DNA of 49,401 nucleotides from Rhodanobacter spathiphylli B39 (GCF_000264295.1 NZ_AJXT01000022.1:1-49401); one strand, 5' to 3'. Shown: positions 35,275-46,048, numbered from the stretch's first letter. Program-made: numbers and translations. The notes: generated by a model not told the origin, from the letters alone.

Positions 35275-35643
35275 TCAGAGTTCGCCGGCGCTGGCCTTGG
35301 CCACCACCGACAGCAGGGTCTGTCGGCCGTAGGGCTTGGGCAGGAATGTCACGTTCAGCTCGCGCGCCTCGGCGAACGCCTCGCTGTTGGCCGACGTGAG
35401 CACGATGGGCATGCGCAGGCCGTCGTCACGCAGGGTGCGGATGAGCGAGGTTCCGGTCTGGCCGCGGCCCAGGTACATGTCCGCCATCAGCACGCTGATG
35501 TCCGGCTGCTGCCGCGATATCGCGATGCCGGAGGCGAGATCGGCAGCCACGATCACCTCGTAGCCGGCGTGATCCAGCAACAGCGCCGTCAGTTCGCGAG
35601 TGTCGGCGTCGTCTTCGACCAGAAGAACCCGGTTGGCAAGCAT
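35275..35643 (-). CDS. Single-domain response regulator (CheY-like)
   Basis: 122 aa receiver only. Acidic pair in LLVEDDADTRE, phosphoacceptor in SVLMADMYLGRG, switch Thr/Ser in IVLTSANSE, Lys in FLPKPYGRQ. No output domain, so it must act by protein contact or relay. ATG 35643 preferred over TTG at 35664. Same strand as the antiporter (76 bases downstream of it). No kinase next to it. Confidence 0.9.
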   Translation of the reverse strand: MLANRVLLVEDDADTRELTALLLDHAGYEVIVAADLASGIAISRQQPDISVLMADMYLGRGQTGTSLIRTLRDDGLRMPIVLTSANSEAFAEARELNVTFLPKPYGRQTLLSVVAKASAGEL

Positions 35644-35719
35644 CGAGCTGGCCCCTGTTGTCAAGCTCGCATGAAGATCGCATCGGCAGCGTCGCAGGAA
35701 GGTGAATGAGGGCCCGCAC

Positions 35720-37099
35720 TCAGGGCTTGCGCGCGGTGTTCACGGACCTCGAGGCGCTGCGCCGATGCAGGCCGGCCTGTCGCCACGCCATCAGTGGCGG
35801 CGTGGTGATGCCATGCAGGACGATGCTCAGCACCACCGTGGTGATCACGAATTCCGCCACCACCGATGTCGCTGCGGAGCCCAGGCCATGCGTGGCGGCG
35901 TAGGCCAGGTAGTTCAGGCTGCCGATGCCGCGGATGCCGAACCACCCGAGCAGCAGGCGTCGCGAGCGGGGGATCTGCGAGCCGATCGTCGCCAGCCAGA
36001 TCGCCAGCGGTCGCACCACGGCAAACAGCAGCAGCGCCAGCAGCGTGGCGGCGGGGTGCCAGTGGTTGGCGAACGCGGCGCCGAGCAGGAAGACCAGCGC
36101 GGCAGCGATCAGCCGCTCAAGCGCGTCGCCGAAGGAGAGCGCATCCGAGACCACCATGCCCATCGACGCGACCGGCTTGCGCGCCTGTTCCGGATTGCGG
36201 CGGCGGGGATCGATGAGCACTTCGGCTGGCGGATGGGTTGCCGTGCCGCGCTGGTCGTCCTGGTCGAGGTCCGGGTTCGGGTGGCGCCTGACCACGTGCA
36301 GCTCCACGTGGCGCAGGCCGAGCCCGGCGGCGAACGCGGCCAGGAAACCGGAGGCCGACAGCGCCGTGGCCGCGGCATACGACAGCGCCATCAGGGCCAG
36401 CGCCAGAAAATCGTTCGGCGTGACATCCGCGCTGGCGGTCTTCATGCGCACGCCGATCCAGCCGATCATCCAGCCCAGTGCGAAACCGATGCCCAGGCCG
36501 CCGACCAGCGGCCAGGCGAAGTCCAGGCCCAGCCATCTTCCCAGCGCGGTGGCCGAGCCATGGTCGCCCAGCAACAGCAGGGCCAGCACCACGAAAGGCA
36601 GGGCGGTGCCGTCGTTCAGGCCGGCCTCTCCGGACAGCGCGAGGCGCAGGCGATCGCGATCGCTGGCGTCGTCCACCGCGACCATGCTGGCCAGCACCGG
36701 ATCGGTGGGCGCGAGGATGGCGCCAATCAGCATGGCCAGCGGCCACGACAGCGCGAACAGCCAGTGCGCCACCACGCCAGCGCCTGCCACGGTCAGCACC
36801 ATCGCGGGCAGGGCCAGTCGCGCGGCGGTGCGCCAGGACGGATCGGAAAAGTCCAGGCGCAGCTTCAGCCCGGTCATGAACAACGACACCACCAGCGCGA
36901 TCTCGGTCAGCCGGGCGATGCCATGTGCGTGCGCGGTGAGTTCGATGTCCAGCAGCTTCAGGCACCAGGGGCCGGCCACGACGCCGGCAGCGAGATAGAG
37001 GCTGAAGGTGGTCACCGGCAGATGCCTGATCCAGCCCGACGCCAGCGACATCAGCAGCAGGAGGAATCCGATGGATGCGGTCCAGCCAAGCAGGTTCAT
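35720..37099 (-). CDS. Na+/H+ (or K+/H+) antiporter, NhaP/CPA1 type
   Basis: 459 aa, about 12 helices. The core ILAPTDPVLASMV with GEAGLNDGTALPFV matches the CPA1 TPDP/ND signatures carrying the ion-binding Asp. GLGLRHVELHVVRRH begins a polar cytosolic loop, and SRRLLLGWFGIRGIGSLNYLAYA near the end is also conserved (GxRG). Exchanges cytosolic cations for protons. ATG 37099, with GGCAGAT-like upstream only. Confidence 0.9.
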   Translation of the reverse strand: MNLLGWTASIGFLLLLMSLASGWIRHLPVTTFSLYLAAGVVAGPWCLKLLDIELTAHAHGIARLTEIALVVSLFMTGLKLRLDFSDPSWRTAARLALPAMVLTVAGAGVVAHWLFALSWPLAMLIGAILAPTDPVLASMVAVDDASDRDRLRLALSGEAGLNDGTALPFVVLALLLLGDHGSATALGRWLGLDFAWPLVGGLGIGFALGWMIGWIGVRMKTASADVTPNDFLALALMALSYAAATALSASGFLAAFAAGLGLRHVELHVVRRHPNPDLDQDDQRGTATHPPAEVLIDPRRRNPEQARKPVASMGMVVSDALSFGDALERLIAAALVFLLGAAFANHWHPAATLLALLLFAVVRPLAIWLATIGSQIPRSRRLLLGWFGIRGIGSLNYLAYAATHGLGSAATSVVAEFVITTVVLSIVLHGITTPPLMAWRQAGLHRRSASRSVNTARKP

Positions 37100-37183
37100 G
37101 GAGCGGCCGTTCGAAGGTGTCGCGCGAGCATGTCTTCCCCGCCATGAAATTCGCGGCAAGCGCGGGCGCGGACGGAGCCGCTG

Positions 37184-37438
37184 CTACGACAGCGACGCCT
37201 TCAACGCCGCCGCGAGCGCGGCATCCCCGTTGAGCAGTTCCCTCCAGCCGAGCGTCATGTCCCTGCGGTGGCCCTTCTCCACCAGTTTCAGACCGGCGGG
37301 ATCGATGCTCAGCGTGCAACGGCGATCGTCGATCACCCGTTCGCGCCGCAGACGTTTGTTCAGCGGGGTCACCGATGGGTCCTCAGCGCTGATGCCCGGG
37401 TTTCGATCCAGCCGTGAGGCCGGCCCGGGCGACGGCAC
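37184..37438 (-). CDS. Small conserved-type hypothetical protein
   Basis: 84 aa from GTG 37438. Core LRRERVIDDRRCTLSIDPAG then LKLVEKGHRRDMTLGWRELL, ending AALAAALKASLS. Basic, soluble, looks like a real folded domain of alternating strand and helix. I cannot name the family. Lies 84 bases upstream of the antiporter gene, same strand; function unknown. Confidence 0.6.
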   Translation of the reverse strand: MPSPGPASRLDRNPGISAEDPSVTPLNKRLRRERVIDDRRCTLSIDPAGLKLVEKGHRRDMTLGWRELLNGDAALAAALKASLS

Positions 37439-37519
37439 TCACGAAGGCATTGCACGAATATCACGCGGGCTGGGCGCGCAAGGGGCGAGGATCGGCAGCA
37501 CCTCGCACGAGAGCCGATC

Positions 37520-37711
37520 ATGCATCCATACTGTCCCGCCGTGGCCGTGGCCGCCAGCGCATCCGCAGGCGATCCCGAGTACCGGCCACCCGATCCGCCG
37601 CCGCCGACCTATCCCGATCCCGGCGAACCCTCGCCGCAGGCCCCGGCCGAGCCCGAAGTGCCGCCGCCCGATCCACCGGCCGATCCGCCGCAACCACCCA
37701 CCCGCGCGTGA
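37520..37711 (+). CDS. Proline-rich small protein
   Basis: 63 aa: MHPYCPAVAVAASASAGD followed by about 45 residues of PPDPPPPTYPDPGEP-like repeats. Low complexity, acidic, no fold expected. The Pro-rich frame could be compositional chance in GC-rich DNA, but the Pro/Asp/Glu bias is stronger than in neighbours. Possible periplasmic or disordered linker protein. Confidence 0.4.
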   Translation: MHPYCPAVAVAASASAGDPEYRPPDPPPPTYPDPGEPSPQAPAEPEVPPPDPPADPPQPPTRA

Positions 37712-37783
37712 TCCCGTCGGGCCGGCGCCATTTTCTTCGGGGTGGCGCGTCGACGGTTGCCTGGCCCCGGGTTTCCCGGCCCG

Positions 37784-37834
37784 GCAACTTTCCAGGTCCT
37801 GCAACTTTCCAGGTCTTGCAACTTCGCAGCCTTG
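37784..37834 (+). repeat. Three tandem 17-base units
   Basis: GCAACTTTCCAGGTCCT (37784-37800), GCAACTTTCCAGGTCTT (37801-37817) and the diverged GCAACTTCGCAGCCTTG (37818-37834). It lies between two small ORFs, 18 bases before the next ATG. Confidence 0.85.
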
Positions 37835-37851
37835 CCACGCAGAGCATCGAC

Positions 37852-38031
37852 ATGAAAGCCGAGCCCACCCGCAGCCCTCCGTCCTCATCGGTTCCGCCGG
37901 TGCTGGACGGCCATCATCCGCCGGTTCCCGAGCCGCTCGAATGGCAGAAGCACCTGCCCGCTGCGGCGGATGCGGATGCCTCGCGCCGCATCCCGCGGGG
38001 GCGCCCGGCCAAGAAGCAGGGCGAACGCTAG
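37852..38031 (+). CDS. Small hydrophilic hypothetical protein
   Basis: 59 aa, start MKAEPTRSPPSSSVPPVLDG, end RRIPRGRPAKKQGER. Polar, Pro-rich, basic C-terminus. Not recognised. Follows three 17-base tandem repeats. No strong ribosome site (AGAGCATCGAC). Confidence 0.45.
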   Translation: MKAEPTRSPPSSSVPPVLDGHHPPVPEPLEWQKHLPAAADADASRRIPRGRPAKKQGER

Positions 38032-38233
38032 ACGCGCAGAGCCCGGCCGGTTCGCGGCTCCAGCGGAGCGCGTTGCCTGGGAATCGCGCGGCCGTGCGCC
38101 GTCGCGTGTCCCGGCTCACCACCACAGGCTGCCGGCTTCCAGGTCGACGTGCAGCACGCGCCGCGGGAGCCTGGCACGCACGGTCAGGCGACGCGTGGCG
38201 CCCGGCGAGAGCGGGACGAACTTCGCCGCTGCT

Positions 38234-39196
38234 TCACGGGGCCCGGTGCCGGCCTTCGGCCTCGATCATGTGGCGCCGCGCGCGCCAGGTCTCGGCGGTC
38301 TGCGGCTTGATGAACAGCGAGACGATTTCGGGGTGGGCCTGCTTGGCCTGCTTCTCGATGCGGTTGATGCAGGCTTCGATCTGCGGCGTGGTCAGGGCGT
38401 CCTCGAACTCGGCGCTCAGCGTGGCGACCACCTGGCTCGGTCCCATCTGCACGGTGAGAACGCCGTTGGCGCAACGCACCCCGGCGTCGCCCGCCGCGAT
38501 GGCGAGAATCGCCTCGCCCACCACCGGATGGGCGGGTTCGCCGATAAGCAGTCCCTTGGTCTCGCGGGCCAGCAGCATCGCCGACAGCGACAGCACGGCG
38601 GCGATGCCGATCGAGGCGACGCCGTCCAGCGCGGGCTGATCGAGCAGTTGCGCGCTGACCAGCCCGGCCAGCGCCACCAGCAGGCCCAGCAAGGCCGCGC
38701 TGTCTTCCAGCAGGACGGTGAACGTGGTGGGGTCCTTGCTGAGACGAAACGCCTCGAAGTAGCCCAGCCTGCCCTTGCGCGCGCGGAACTCGCGCAGCGC
38801 CACCCACCACGAGCTGCCTTCGAACACGAACGACACCGCCAGCACCAGGTAATTCATCAGCGGCCGTGCGACCGGTTCGGGTTGGCGGACGTGCATCACG
38901 CCCTCGTAGAACGACACGCCGGCGCCCATCGCCAGCACCAGCAGGGCCACGATGAAACTCCAGAAATACAGCTCCCTGCCATAGCCGAACGGGTGGGTGC
39001 GATCCGGTGGCCGCGCCGCGCGGCGCAAGCCGTAGAGGAGCAGCAATTCGTTGACCGTGTCGACCAGTGAATGCACGCCTTCGCTGAGCATCGCCGAGCT
39101 GCCGGTGATCCCGGCGGCCACGAACTTGGCGATCGCGATCATCAGGTTGCCGCCCAGGGCGACAAGGACCACCTTGTGCGAACCGGATGCGGCCAC
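38234..39196 (-). CDS. Cation diffusion facilitator transporter
   Basis: 320 aa. Six-helix CDF core: ALGGNLMIAIAKFVAAGITG, SSAMLSEGVHSLVDTVNELL (metal-site SxxxxEGxHSLVD), HPFGYGRELYFWSF, LLEDSAALLGLLVALAGL (second metal site). A cytosolic ferredoxin-like domain follows (VLTVQMGPSQVVATLSAEFED). Moves divalent metals such as Zn or Mn out of the cytosol. GTG start at 39196, three bases after the stop of the glycosylase gene, so an operon. Confidence 0.92.
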   Translation of the reverse strand: MAASGSHKVVLVALGGNLMIAIAKFVAAGITGSSAMLSEGVHSLVDTVNELLLLYGLRRAARPPDRTHPFGYGRELYFWSFIVALLVLAMGAGVSFYEGVMHVRQPEPVARPLMNYLVLAVSFVFEGSSWWVALREFRARKGRLGYFEAFRLSKDPTTFTVLLEDSAALLGLLVALAGLVSAQLLDQPALDGVASIGIAAVLSLSAMLLARETKGLLIGEPAHPVVGEAILAIAAGDAGVRCANGVLTVQMGPSQVVATLSAEFEDALTTPQIEACINRIEKQAKQAHPEIVSLFIKPQTAETWRARRHMIEAEGRHRAP

Positions 39197-39199
39197 CGG

Positions 39200-39940
39200 T
39201 CAGTCGTCCGTGTACAGCTTCTGGCAGCGCGGGCAGAAGAAACTGCGACGATGGGTCTTGCCCAGGTACCCGCGCTGCAGCGGAATGTCGTGGCGCGGGC
39301 AACGCCCGCGGTTGTGCACCAGCCAGTGCCTGGCCAGCACGAAAGCCTTTTTCCATGCCAGGAATTCGAACGCGTAGACGCGGGCCTGCTCCACCAGCTG
39401 GGCCAGCTTGTACGGCGACAGCGCGCCGATGGTGGAAAGCGGATGGACGCGGATGCGGAACAGCACCTCGTTCTTGATGATGTTGCCGACGCCGGCGAAC
39501 ACGGTCTGGTCGAGCAGGGCGTCGCACACCAGGGTGTGCGGCATGGCGCGCAGCTTCGCCCTGGCCAGTTTCGGATCCCATTGTTCCGACATCACGTCGC
39601 CACGCCAGTCGTACAGCTCGTCGAGCCGACCTTCCAGCAGACGCACCGAACAGTTGTAGAAGTTCAGCTCGCCCTCGTCGAAACCCAGGCCGAGTCGCGG
39701 CGCGATGTCCCGTGCTTCGTCGATGCGGTAGCTGCCGAACATCAGCAGGTGGACGCGCACGTTCAGCTCGCCGGACAGCTCGACGAGGAACTGCTTGCCG
39801 AAGCTGCGCAAGGCCAGCACCCGGCGACCGGGCAGGCGCTGCAGGTCGATCTTCGCGTTGCCGGAGGCGCGGCGGATGGTGCGCCCGGCGAAGGCGGCCG
39901 CCTGTTCGCGCAGGATGACGATGGAAGGGCCTTCCGGCAT
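39200..39940 (-). CDS. Fpg/Nei family DNA glycosylase-lyase
   Basis: 246 aa. Starts MPEGPS with catalytic Pro2 and Glu3 after Met removal; helix-two-turn-helix DQTVFAGVGNIIKNEVLF; C-terminal finger with CPRH and CPRC (instead of two CxxC), so one zinc ligand may be His. Base-excision repair of oxidised bases. Start fixed by the catalytic Pro at 39940; a longer reading to 39976 would destroy it. Co-transcribed with the CDF gene. Confidence 0.92.
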   Translation of the reverse strand: MPEGPSIVILREQAAAFAGRTIRRASGNAKIDLQRLPGRRVLALRSFGKQFLVELSGELNVRVHLLMFGSYRIDEARDIAPRLGLGFDEGELNFYNCSVRLLEGRLDELYDWRGDVMSEQWDPKLARAKLRAMPHTLVCDALLDQTVFAGVGNIIKNEVLFRIRVHPLSTIGALSPYKLAQLVEQARVYAFEFLAWKKAFVLARHWLVHNRGRCPRHDIPLQRGYLGKTHRRSFFCPRCQKLYTDD

Positions 39941-40044
39941 CGATGCTTCCGCAGATGGGGGATGGCCATCGTGCAACGGGCAACGAGCACGAAAGGTGAA
40001 GCGCCCAGAGCCTGCGAAGAAAATCGTTTCCTGTGGTTTTCTTC

Positions 40045-40316
40045 CATCGCACGTCCGCTACGTGCCCGGACGTGGTCACGCGAATCAGTCACCTGGGTGA
40101 CCGATCCGCGGCCGGCCATCGCGCAACTGCTCCTGCGTTGCCTCAACGCGGGCATCGGGCAACTGCTCCCTGCGTTGCCTCAACTCGGGCATCGGGCAAC
40201 TGCTCCCTGCGTTACCTCAACTCGGGCATCCATGCCCTCGCCATGCCCTCGCCATGCCCTCGCCATGCCCTCGCCGTGGCCGGGCTTCGAGGTTGAAAAA
40301 ATCACAACCTCTCAGA
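40045..40316. repeat. Dispersed intergenic element, copy B, with inner tandem repeats
   Basis: Matches 1-116 at both ends: 40045-40119 with 1-75, and 40275-40316 with the last 41 bases. Between them, at the apex of the CCGGCCA palindrome, lie three units of 36-37 bases (40121-40156, 40157-40193, 40194-40230) and four units of CATGCCCTCGC (40231-40274). The terminal inverted repeat GAGGTTG/CAACCTC is at 40289-40311, directly next to the minus-strand stop of the DUF72 gene. Most of the 371-base gap 39941-40311 is this element. Confidence 0.85.
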
Positions 40317-41058
40317 CGTCGGTGACATCGCCCACACGCGATGCCAGTTCCAGTGCGTTGGCCACCGCGTGGCCCAGTGCCGTGTTGTCGAAGATGCACC
40401 AGTGCCTGGACGGCGCCGGGTCGGGGCGTCGCAGGCGGCGCTCGATCCGGCGCAGGGCGGCTCCGGAGTACGCGTCGTAATAGATCCGCGGCGAGCCGTG
40501 CAGACGGAAATACTGCAGATGGTGGTCGCCCGCCGGCACGGCGGCCCGGGGTTGCCGGGCAGGATCGGCGGCCACCCGCGCGATGCCGCGTTCACGCAAC
40601 GCACGGCCCACGGCAGGATGGAACCAAGACGGATGCCGCGGCTCGCACGCCACCGAACCCGCGTGCAGGCGCCTCAGCTGATCGAGGAAGGGCAGCACTT
40701 CCGGCGGCCGGTAGGCGAGGCTCGGCGGCAACTGCAGCAGCAGGCAACCCAGCTTCGTCCCGAGCTCCTCGACCTGAGCCAGGAAGTCCCGCAACGCCGG
40801 TTCGGCATGGCGCAGGCGCGCCTCATGGCTGATGGCGCGGGGCATCTTCACCGCGAAACGGAAATCCCGCGGCACGCTGGCCGCCCAGCGTTGCCAGGTG
40901 GCCGGTCGATGCGGGCGATAGAACGATGAATTGATCTCCACGCAGTTGAAGCGCCGTGCATAGCGTTCGAGATGGCTGCTCCCCTCGGGGAAGCGATCGG
41001 CCTGGGCGGCGGGGATCGACCAGCCGGCGCAACCGATCAGCAGTTCGGGTCGACACAT
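40312..41058 (-). CDS. DUF72 domain protein
   Basis: 248 aa TIM-barrel-like family of unknown activity (YecE type). Signatures: ELLIGCAGWSIP, RRFNCVEINSSFYRPH, WAASVPRDFRFAVKMPRAISH, LLLQLPPSLAY, CEPRHPSWF, YFRLHGSPRIYY and CIFDNTALGHAVANALEL. ATG at 41058; upstream in-frame codons reach 41505 but lack family resemblance. Its TGA is joined to copy B of the dispersed element. A second, broken DUF72 gene of another subgroup lies at 46.1 kb. Confidence 0.9.
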   Translation of the reverse strand: MCRPELLIGCAGWSIPAAQADRFPEGSSHLERYARRFNCVEINSSFYRPHRPATWQRWAASVPRDFRFAVKMPRAISHEARLRHAEPALRDFLAQVEELGTKLGCLLLQLPPSLAYRPPEVLPFLDQLRRLHAGSVACEPRHPSWFHPAVGRALRERGIARVAADPARQPRAAVPAGDHHLQYFRLHGSPRIYYDAYSGAALRRIERRLRRPDPAPSRHWCIFDNTALGHAVANALELASRVGDVTDV

Positions 41059-41213
41059 CGCGTGGACAATCACGGCAGCATGCTTGGCGGGGTGTGGAGG
41101 GCAGGCGTTGTTATAGTTGAAGATCGAAGATTGAAGACGCCGCGTGAGAGGGTCGTGAATGCATCCCGCGACGCTTCGAAGCCAGTCCTTCGAATCGGGT
41201 CGACAGACAGGAT

Positions 41214-44200
41214 ATGGGGGTGGGTCGGATGGCGGGGACGTTTGGCGCGGGAGGTTTCTCCGGATCTTTCCCGGCCTTGCTGGAGGCGATGCCGATGCCG
41301 GCCTATCTGTGCGACGGCAACGGCCTGGTGCTCGCCCGCAACGCGAAGGCAGCCCGGCTGTGGGGCGATGCGCTGCAGATCGGCGCCAGTGACCACGCGC
41401 TGTGGACCGTCGCCGGGGCCGCGCCGCGTGCGGCACGGCCCGGCGATGCGGCGGATGACATCGACATCGTGCTGCAAAGCGCGACGGGCGAGCAGTTGCG
41501 CGCATCCGTGAGCGTCTCCGCCCTGATGGAGGGCGAGCTGCCTTCCGGCGTGCTGCTGAAGTGTTTCCAGCTGGACCGCGCGCGCGACGAGGCGGAGGAC
41601 TTCTTCGAGAATGGCGCGGTGGGACTGCGCCTGGTGGCGGCGGACGGCACGATCCTGCGTGCGAACCAGGCGGAACTGGATCTGCTGGGCTACCGGCGCG
41701 ACGAATACGTGGGCCACAAGCTGGGCGAGTTCGACGCCGACGGCGACCGCCTGACGCGGTTGCTGGAACGCATCCGCGGCGGGGAATCGGTGGACCGGTA
41801 TCCGGCCCGCCTGGTGGGCGGGGACGGTCGCGTGCGGCATGTGCAGATCAGCTCCAGCGGCCGGTTTGTCGATGGCCAGTTAGTCCATTCGCGCTGCTTT
41901 ACCGTCGACGTGTCCGAGCAGAACCGCTTGAGCCGCGCGATCCGCAAGCGCGAGCAGTTGTCCGGGCAGGTGCTGCAGGCCCTGCCGGTGGCGATCTACA
42001 CCACCGATGCCGAAGGCAGGCTCACCTTCTTCAACGAGGCGGCGGTCGATCTCGCCGGACGGCGCCCATCGCTGGGCGAGAACTGGGCGGCCTCGTGGAA
42101 GCTGCTCGGACCCGACGGCAACCCGCTGCCACGCGAGCAGTACCCGATGGCCATCGCGATCCGCGAGGCGCGGCCGTTGCATGGGGAGATGGTGGTGGCC
42201 GAACGGCCCGATGGCAGCCGGGTCACGCTGGCCACATATCCCACGCCGCTGTTCGATGACGACGGCAGCCTCAGTGGCGGCGTGAACATGCTGCTCGACC
42301 TCACCGAGCAGAAGGAAGCCGAGCAGGCCCTGCAGGGGCGCAACGCGCGGCTGGAACAGCGCGTGTCCGAACGCATCCGCGTGGCGGAAGCGACGTCGAT
42401 GAACCTGCATCGCAGCGAACGCAATTTCGCCCTGCTGGTGAGCAGCGTGATCGACTACGCGATCTACATGCTTGATCCGCAGGGCGTGATCACCAACTGG
42501 AACGCCGGGGCCGAACGCATCAAGGGGTACACCGCCGAGGATGTCATCGGCACCCATTTCTCGCGCTTCTACACACCCGAGGACTGCGCCGCCGGCATGC
42601 CGGCGGCGGCCCTGGAAACCGCGCGCCGCGAAGGGCGCTACAGCGCGGAAGGCTGGCGCGTGCGCAAGGACGGCAGCCGCTTCTGGGCCAGCGTGGTGGT
42701 CGACCCGATCCACGATGGCGGCAGGCTGATCGGTTTTGCCAAGATCACCCGCGACGTCACCGAGCGGATGCAGGCCGAGACGGCGCTGGTGGAAAGCGAA
42801 TACCTGGCCCGCGGCGTGATCGACACCGCGCTGGACGGCTTTGCGCAGCTGGACGAGGGTGGCCTGATCGTCCGCTGGAACCCGCGCGCGGAAACCCTGT
42901 TCGGCTGGGAGCGCGAACAGGCCATCGGTCAGCCGCTGTCCGCGCTGGTGGTGTCGGAGCAGGACCGTCAGCGCTTCGAGGACAGCCTGCGCCTGCTGCC
43001 GGCGCAGGAAGCTCCGCGCGCCGCGGTGCGGTCGATCGAGATGGTCAGCCGCGACGGCCGCAGGATGCCGGTGGAGATCAGCATCAGCACGCTGTCCCTG
43101 CATCAGGGCTACCGCACCAACATCTTCATCCGCGACCTCAGCGAGAAGGTGCTGATCGAGGCACAGCTGCGCCAGGCGCAGAAGATGGAGGCGGTCGGCC
43201 AGCTGACCGGCGGGCTTGCCCACGATTTCAACAACCTCCTGCAAGGCATCATCGGCTCGCTCGACCTGATCCAGCTGCGGGTGGATGCGGGCAGGACGGG
43301 CGACGTGGCGCGCTTCGTCGACGGTGCGCTGAACTCGGCCAGCCGCGCCGCGGCGATGACCCATCGACTGCTGGCCTTCTCGCGCCGCCAGCCGCTGGAC
43401 CCGCGACCGCTGCAGGCCAACCCGCTGATGCTGTCGATGGCCGACCTGCTGCAACGCACACTGGGCGAGCAGATCACCCTGGAGTTCGATCTGGCGCCCG
43501 ACCTGTGGCCGACGCTGTGCGACCCCAACCAGCTCGAAAGCGCCGTGCTCAACCTGTCGATCAATGCGCGCGACGCGATGCCCGGCGGCGGCCGGCTGAT
43601 CATCCGCTCGCGCAACGTGAACGCCGACGACGTCAAGACGCGCCAGTGGCACGAGGTGAGCAGCGACCGCTACATCTGCATCGAGGTCGTCGACACCGGC
43701 GTCGGGATGACCCCCGAGGTGATCGACCACGCGTTCGAGCCGTTCTTCACCACCAAGGCGGTGGGCCAGGGCACGGGCCTGGGACTGTCGATGGTGTACG
43801 GCTTTGCGCGGCAGTCGAACGGCTACTGCGACATCCGCAGCACGCCGGGCAAAGGCAGCACCGTGGTGCTGTATCTGCCGTATCACCTGGACGAGCCGGG
43901 GCAGGATGCCGAGCGTGCAGCGAGGCACGCGCTGGAGGCGCCCGGCCAGGGCGAGATCGTGCTGGTGGTGGAGGATGAAGAGGTGGTGCGGCACGTGGTG
44001 GTCGAGGTGCTGCATCAACTGGGCTACGTGGTGCTGGAGGCCGCTGACGGCGAGGCGGGGCTGGCGGCATTGCGCTCCTGCGAAGATGTCCACCTGCTGA
44101 TTTCCGACATCGGCCTGCCCGGCATGAATGGCCGGGCCCTGGCCGATGCGTCGCGGGCCCTGCGGCCCGACCTCAAGGTCCTGCTGATGACCGGCTACGC

Positions 44201-44330
44201 GTCCGATGCTTCGGCATCGGAAGGGTTTGCCGCGGGCATGGAGCTGATCACCAAGCCATTCACCGTCGAGGCGCTGGCCAACCGGCTGCGCCGGATGCTG
44301 GGGAATGCCAGGGGCGGGGACTTTTCGTGA
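41214..44330 (+). CDS. Multi-PAS hybrid sensor histidine kinase
   Basis: 1038 aa, no clear membrane helix, probably cytosolic. Starts with PAS-like [19 protein letters not shown], then further PAS domains at about 128-240 ([13 protein letters not shown]), 250-380 ([13 protein letters not shown]), 405-525 ([20 protein letters not shown]) and 530-640 ([16 protein letters not shown]). HisKA with H670 in [17 protein letters not shown]; HATPase with [14 protein letters not shown] and [16 protein letters not shown]-terminal receiver with D965 in [15 protein letters not shown] 41214; alternative 41229. Converges with a single-domain regulator at 44410. Confidence 0.93.
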   Translation: MGVGRMAGTFGAGGFSGSFPALLEAMPMPAYLCDGNGLVLARNAKAARLWGDALQIGASDHALWTVAGAAPRAARPGDAADDIDIVLQSATGEQLRASVSVSALMEGELPSGVLLKCFQLDRARDEAEDFFENGAVGLRLVAADGTILRANQAELDLLGYRRDEYVGHKLGEFDADGDRLTRLLERIRGGESVDRYPARLVGGDGRVRHVQISSSGRFVDGQLVHSRCFTVDVSEQNRLSRAIRKREQLSGQVLQALPVAIYTTDAEGRLTFFNEAAVDLAGRRPSLGENWAASWKLLGPDGNPLPREQYPMAIAIREARPLHGEMVVAERPDGSRVTLATYPTPLFDDDGSLSGGVNMLLDLTEQKEAEQALQGRNARLEQRVSERIRVAEATSMNLHRSERNFALLVSSVIDYAIYMLDPQGVITNWNAGAERIKGYTAEDVIGTHFSRFYTPEDCAAGMPAAALETARREGRYSAEGWRVRKDGSRFWASVVVDPIHDGGRLIGFAKITRDVTERMQAETALVESEYLARGVIDTALDGFAQLDEGGLIVRWNPRAETLFGWEREQAIGQPLSALVVSEQDRQRFEDSLRLLPAQEAPRAAVRSIEMVSRDGRRMPVEISISTLSLHQGYRTNIFIRDLSEKVLIEAQLRQAQKMEAVGQLTGGLAHDFNNLLQGIIGSLDLIQLRVDAGRTGDVARFVDGALNSASRAAAMTHRLLAFSRRQPLDPRPLQANPLMLSMADLLQRTLGEQITLEFDLAPDLWPTLCDPNQLESAVLNLSINARDAMPGGGRLIIRSRNVNADDVKTRQWHEVSSDRYICIEVVDTGVGMTPEVIDHAFEPFFTTKAVGQGTGLGLSMVYGFARQSNGYCDIRSTPGKGSTVVLYLPYHLDEPGQDAERAARHALEAPGQGEIVLVVEDEEVVRHVVVEVLHQLGYVVLEAADGEAGLAALRSCEDVHLLISDIGLPGMNGRALADASRALRPDLKVLLMTGYASDASASEGFAAGMELITKPFTVEALANRLRRMLGNARGGDFS

Positions 44331-44409
44331 GCGCGTGAGCCGCACCGGCGGTCAGCGGTTCGCCGGCGGCTCCAGCCAGCAGGCCAGGCCGGCAAATCAG
44401 GCCGGCAAA

Positions 44410-44766
44410 TCAGGCCAGCAGGTCGCGCACGGCGTTGCACAGCGACGCCATGTCCAGTGGCTTCGACATCATCCGGACGCCGGGGAACTCCGCCGCCAGA
44501 GCCTGCAGGTCGCCGCCCGACATCACCATGAACGGCACGTTTCGCGCCTGCAGCGCCACCATCACCGGATGCGCGGTCTCGCCACGCAACCCCACGTCGA
44601 GCAGGGCTGCATCGAAATCGCCGCTTTCGATGTCACCCAGCGCATCGATGAGCGAGAGGTCGACGAAGACCTCCAGTCCCATGTCGCGCAAGCTGTCTTC
44701 CACCACCATGGCAACGACGGGATCGTCCTCGACCACGAGGACCCGCTTTCCCTTTTCGAACGACAT
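44410..44766 (-). CDS. Single-domain response regulator
   Basis: 118 aa receiver: LVVEDDPVVAMVVED, phospho-site AALLDVGLRGE, switch MVMSGG, Lys in MMSKPLDMASL. No output domain. Faces the hybrid kinase gene tail to tail (79 bases), a likely partner by proximity. The gene end and following bases contain a doubled AGGCCGGCAAATC. Confidence 0.9.
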   Translation of the reverse strand: MSFEKGKRVLVVEDDPVVAMVVEDSLRDMGLEVFVDLSLIDALGDIESGDFDAALLDVGLRGETAHPVMVALQARNVPFMVMSGGDLQALAAEFPGVRMMSKPLDMASLCNAVRDLLA

Positions 44767-44974
44767 CTTTCCTGGCCCCGGTGCTCGTGCAATCCCGGAC
44801 GAGTGTAAGCCTTCCTGAGGAAAACGGAATGCCGATCACGCCAGCAGAATGGGCGGACCGGCGTGCGCCGCCGCGGTCACCGGATTGCCGCACGGCCCTG
44901 GGAAAGCGGGCGGAACGTCGCCAGCGGCCACCACCACGCACCAGTCGGTCCGTCGGGCGCGCCAAGCCAGGGTT

Positions 44975-46031
<1,057 letters not shown>

Positions 46032-46048
46032 AGCCCGGTCGGCGGCTG

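Noticed and set aside
40231..40274. Four CATGCCCTCGC units as a CRISPR-like array
   Set aside because: Units are 11 bases, directly adjoining and without spacers, so simple tandem repeats.
39071..40480. A 469-codon open frame on the plus strand across the glycosylase gene and the repeat element
   Set aside because: Shadow of the Fpg/Nei gene extended through the dispersed repeat; the peptide WPGFEVEKITTSQ also appears at the left edge only because the same repeat is there.
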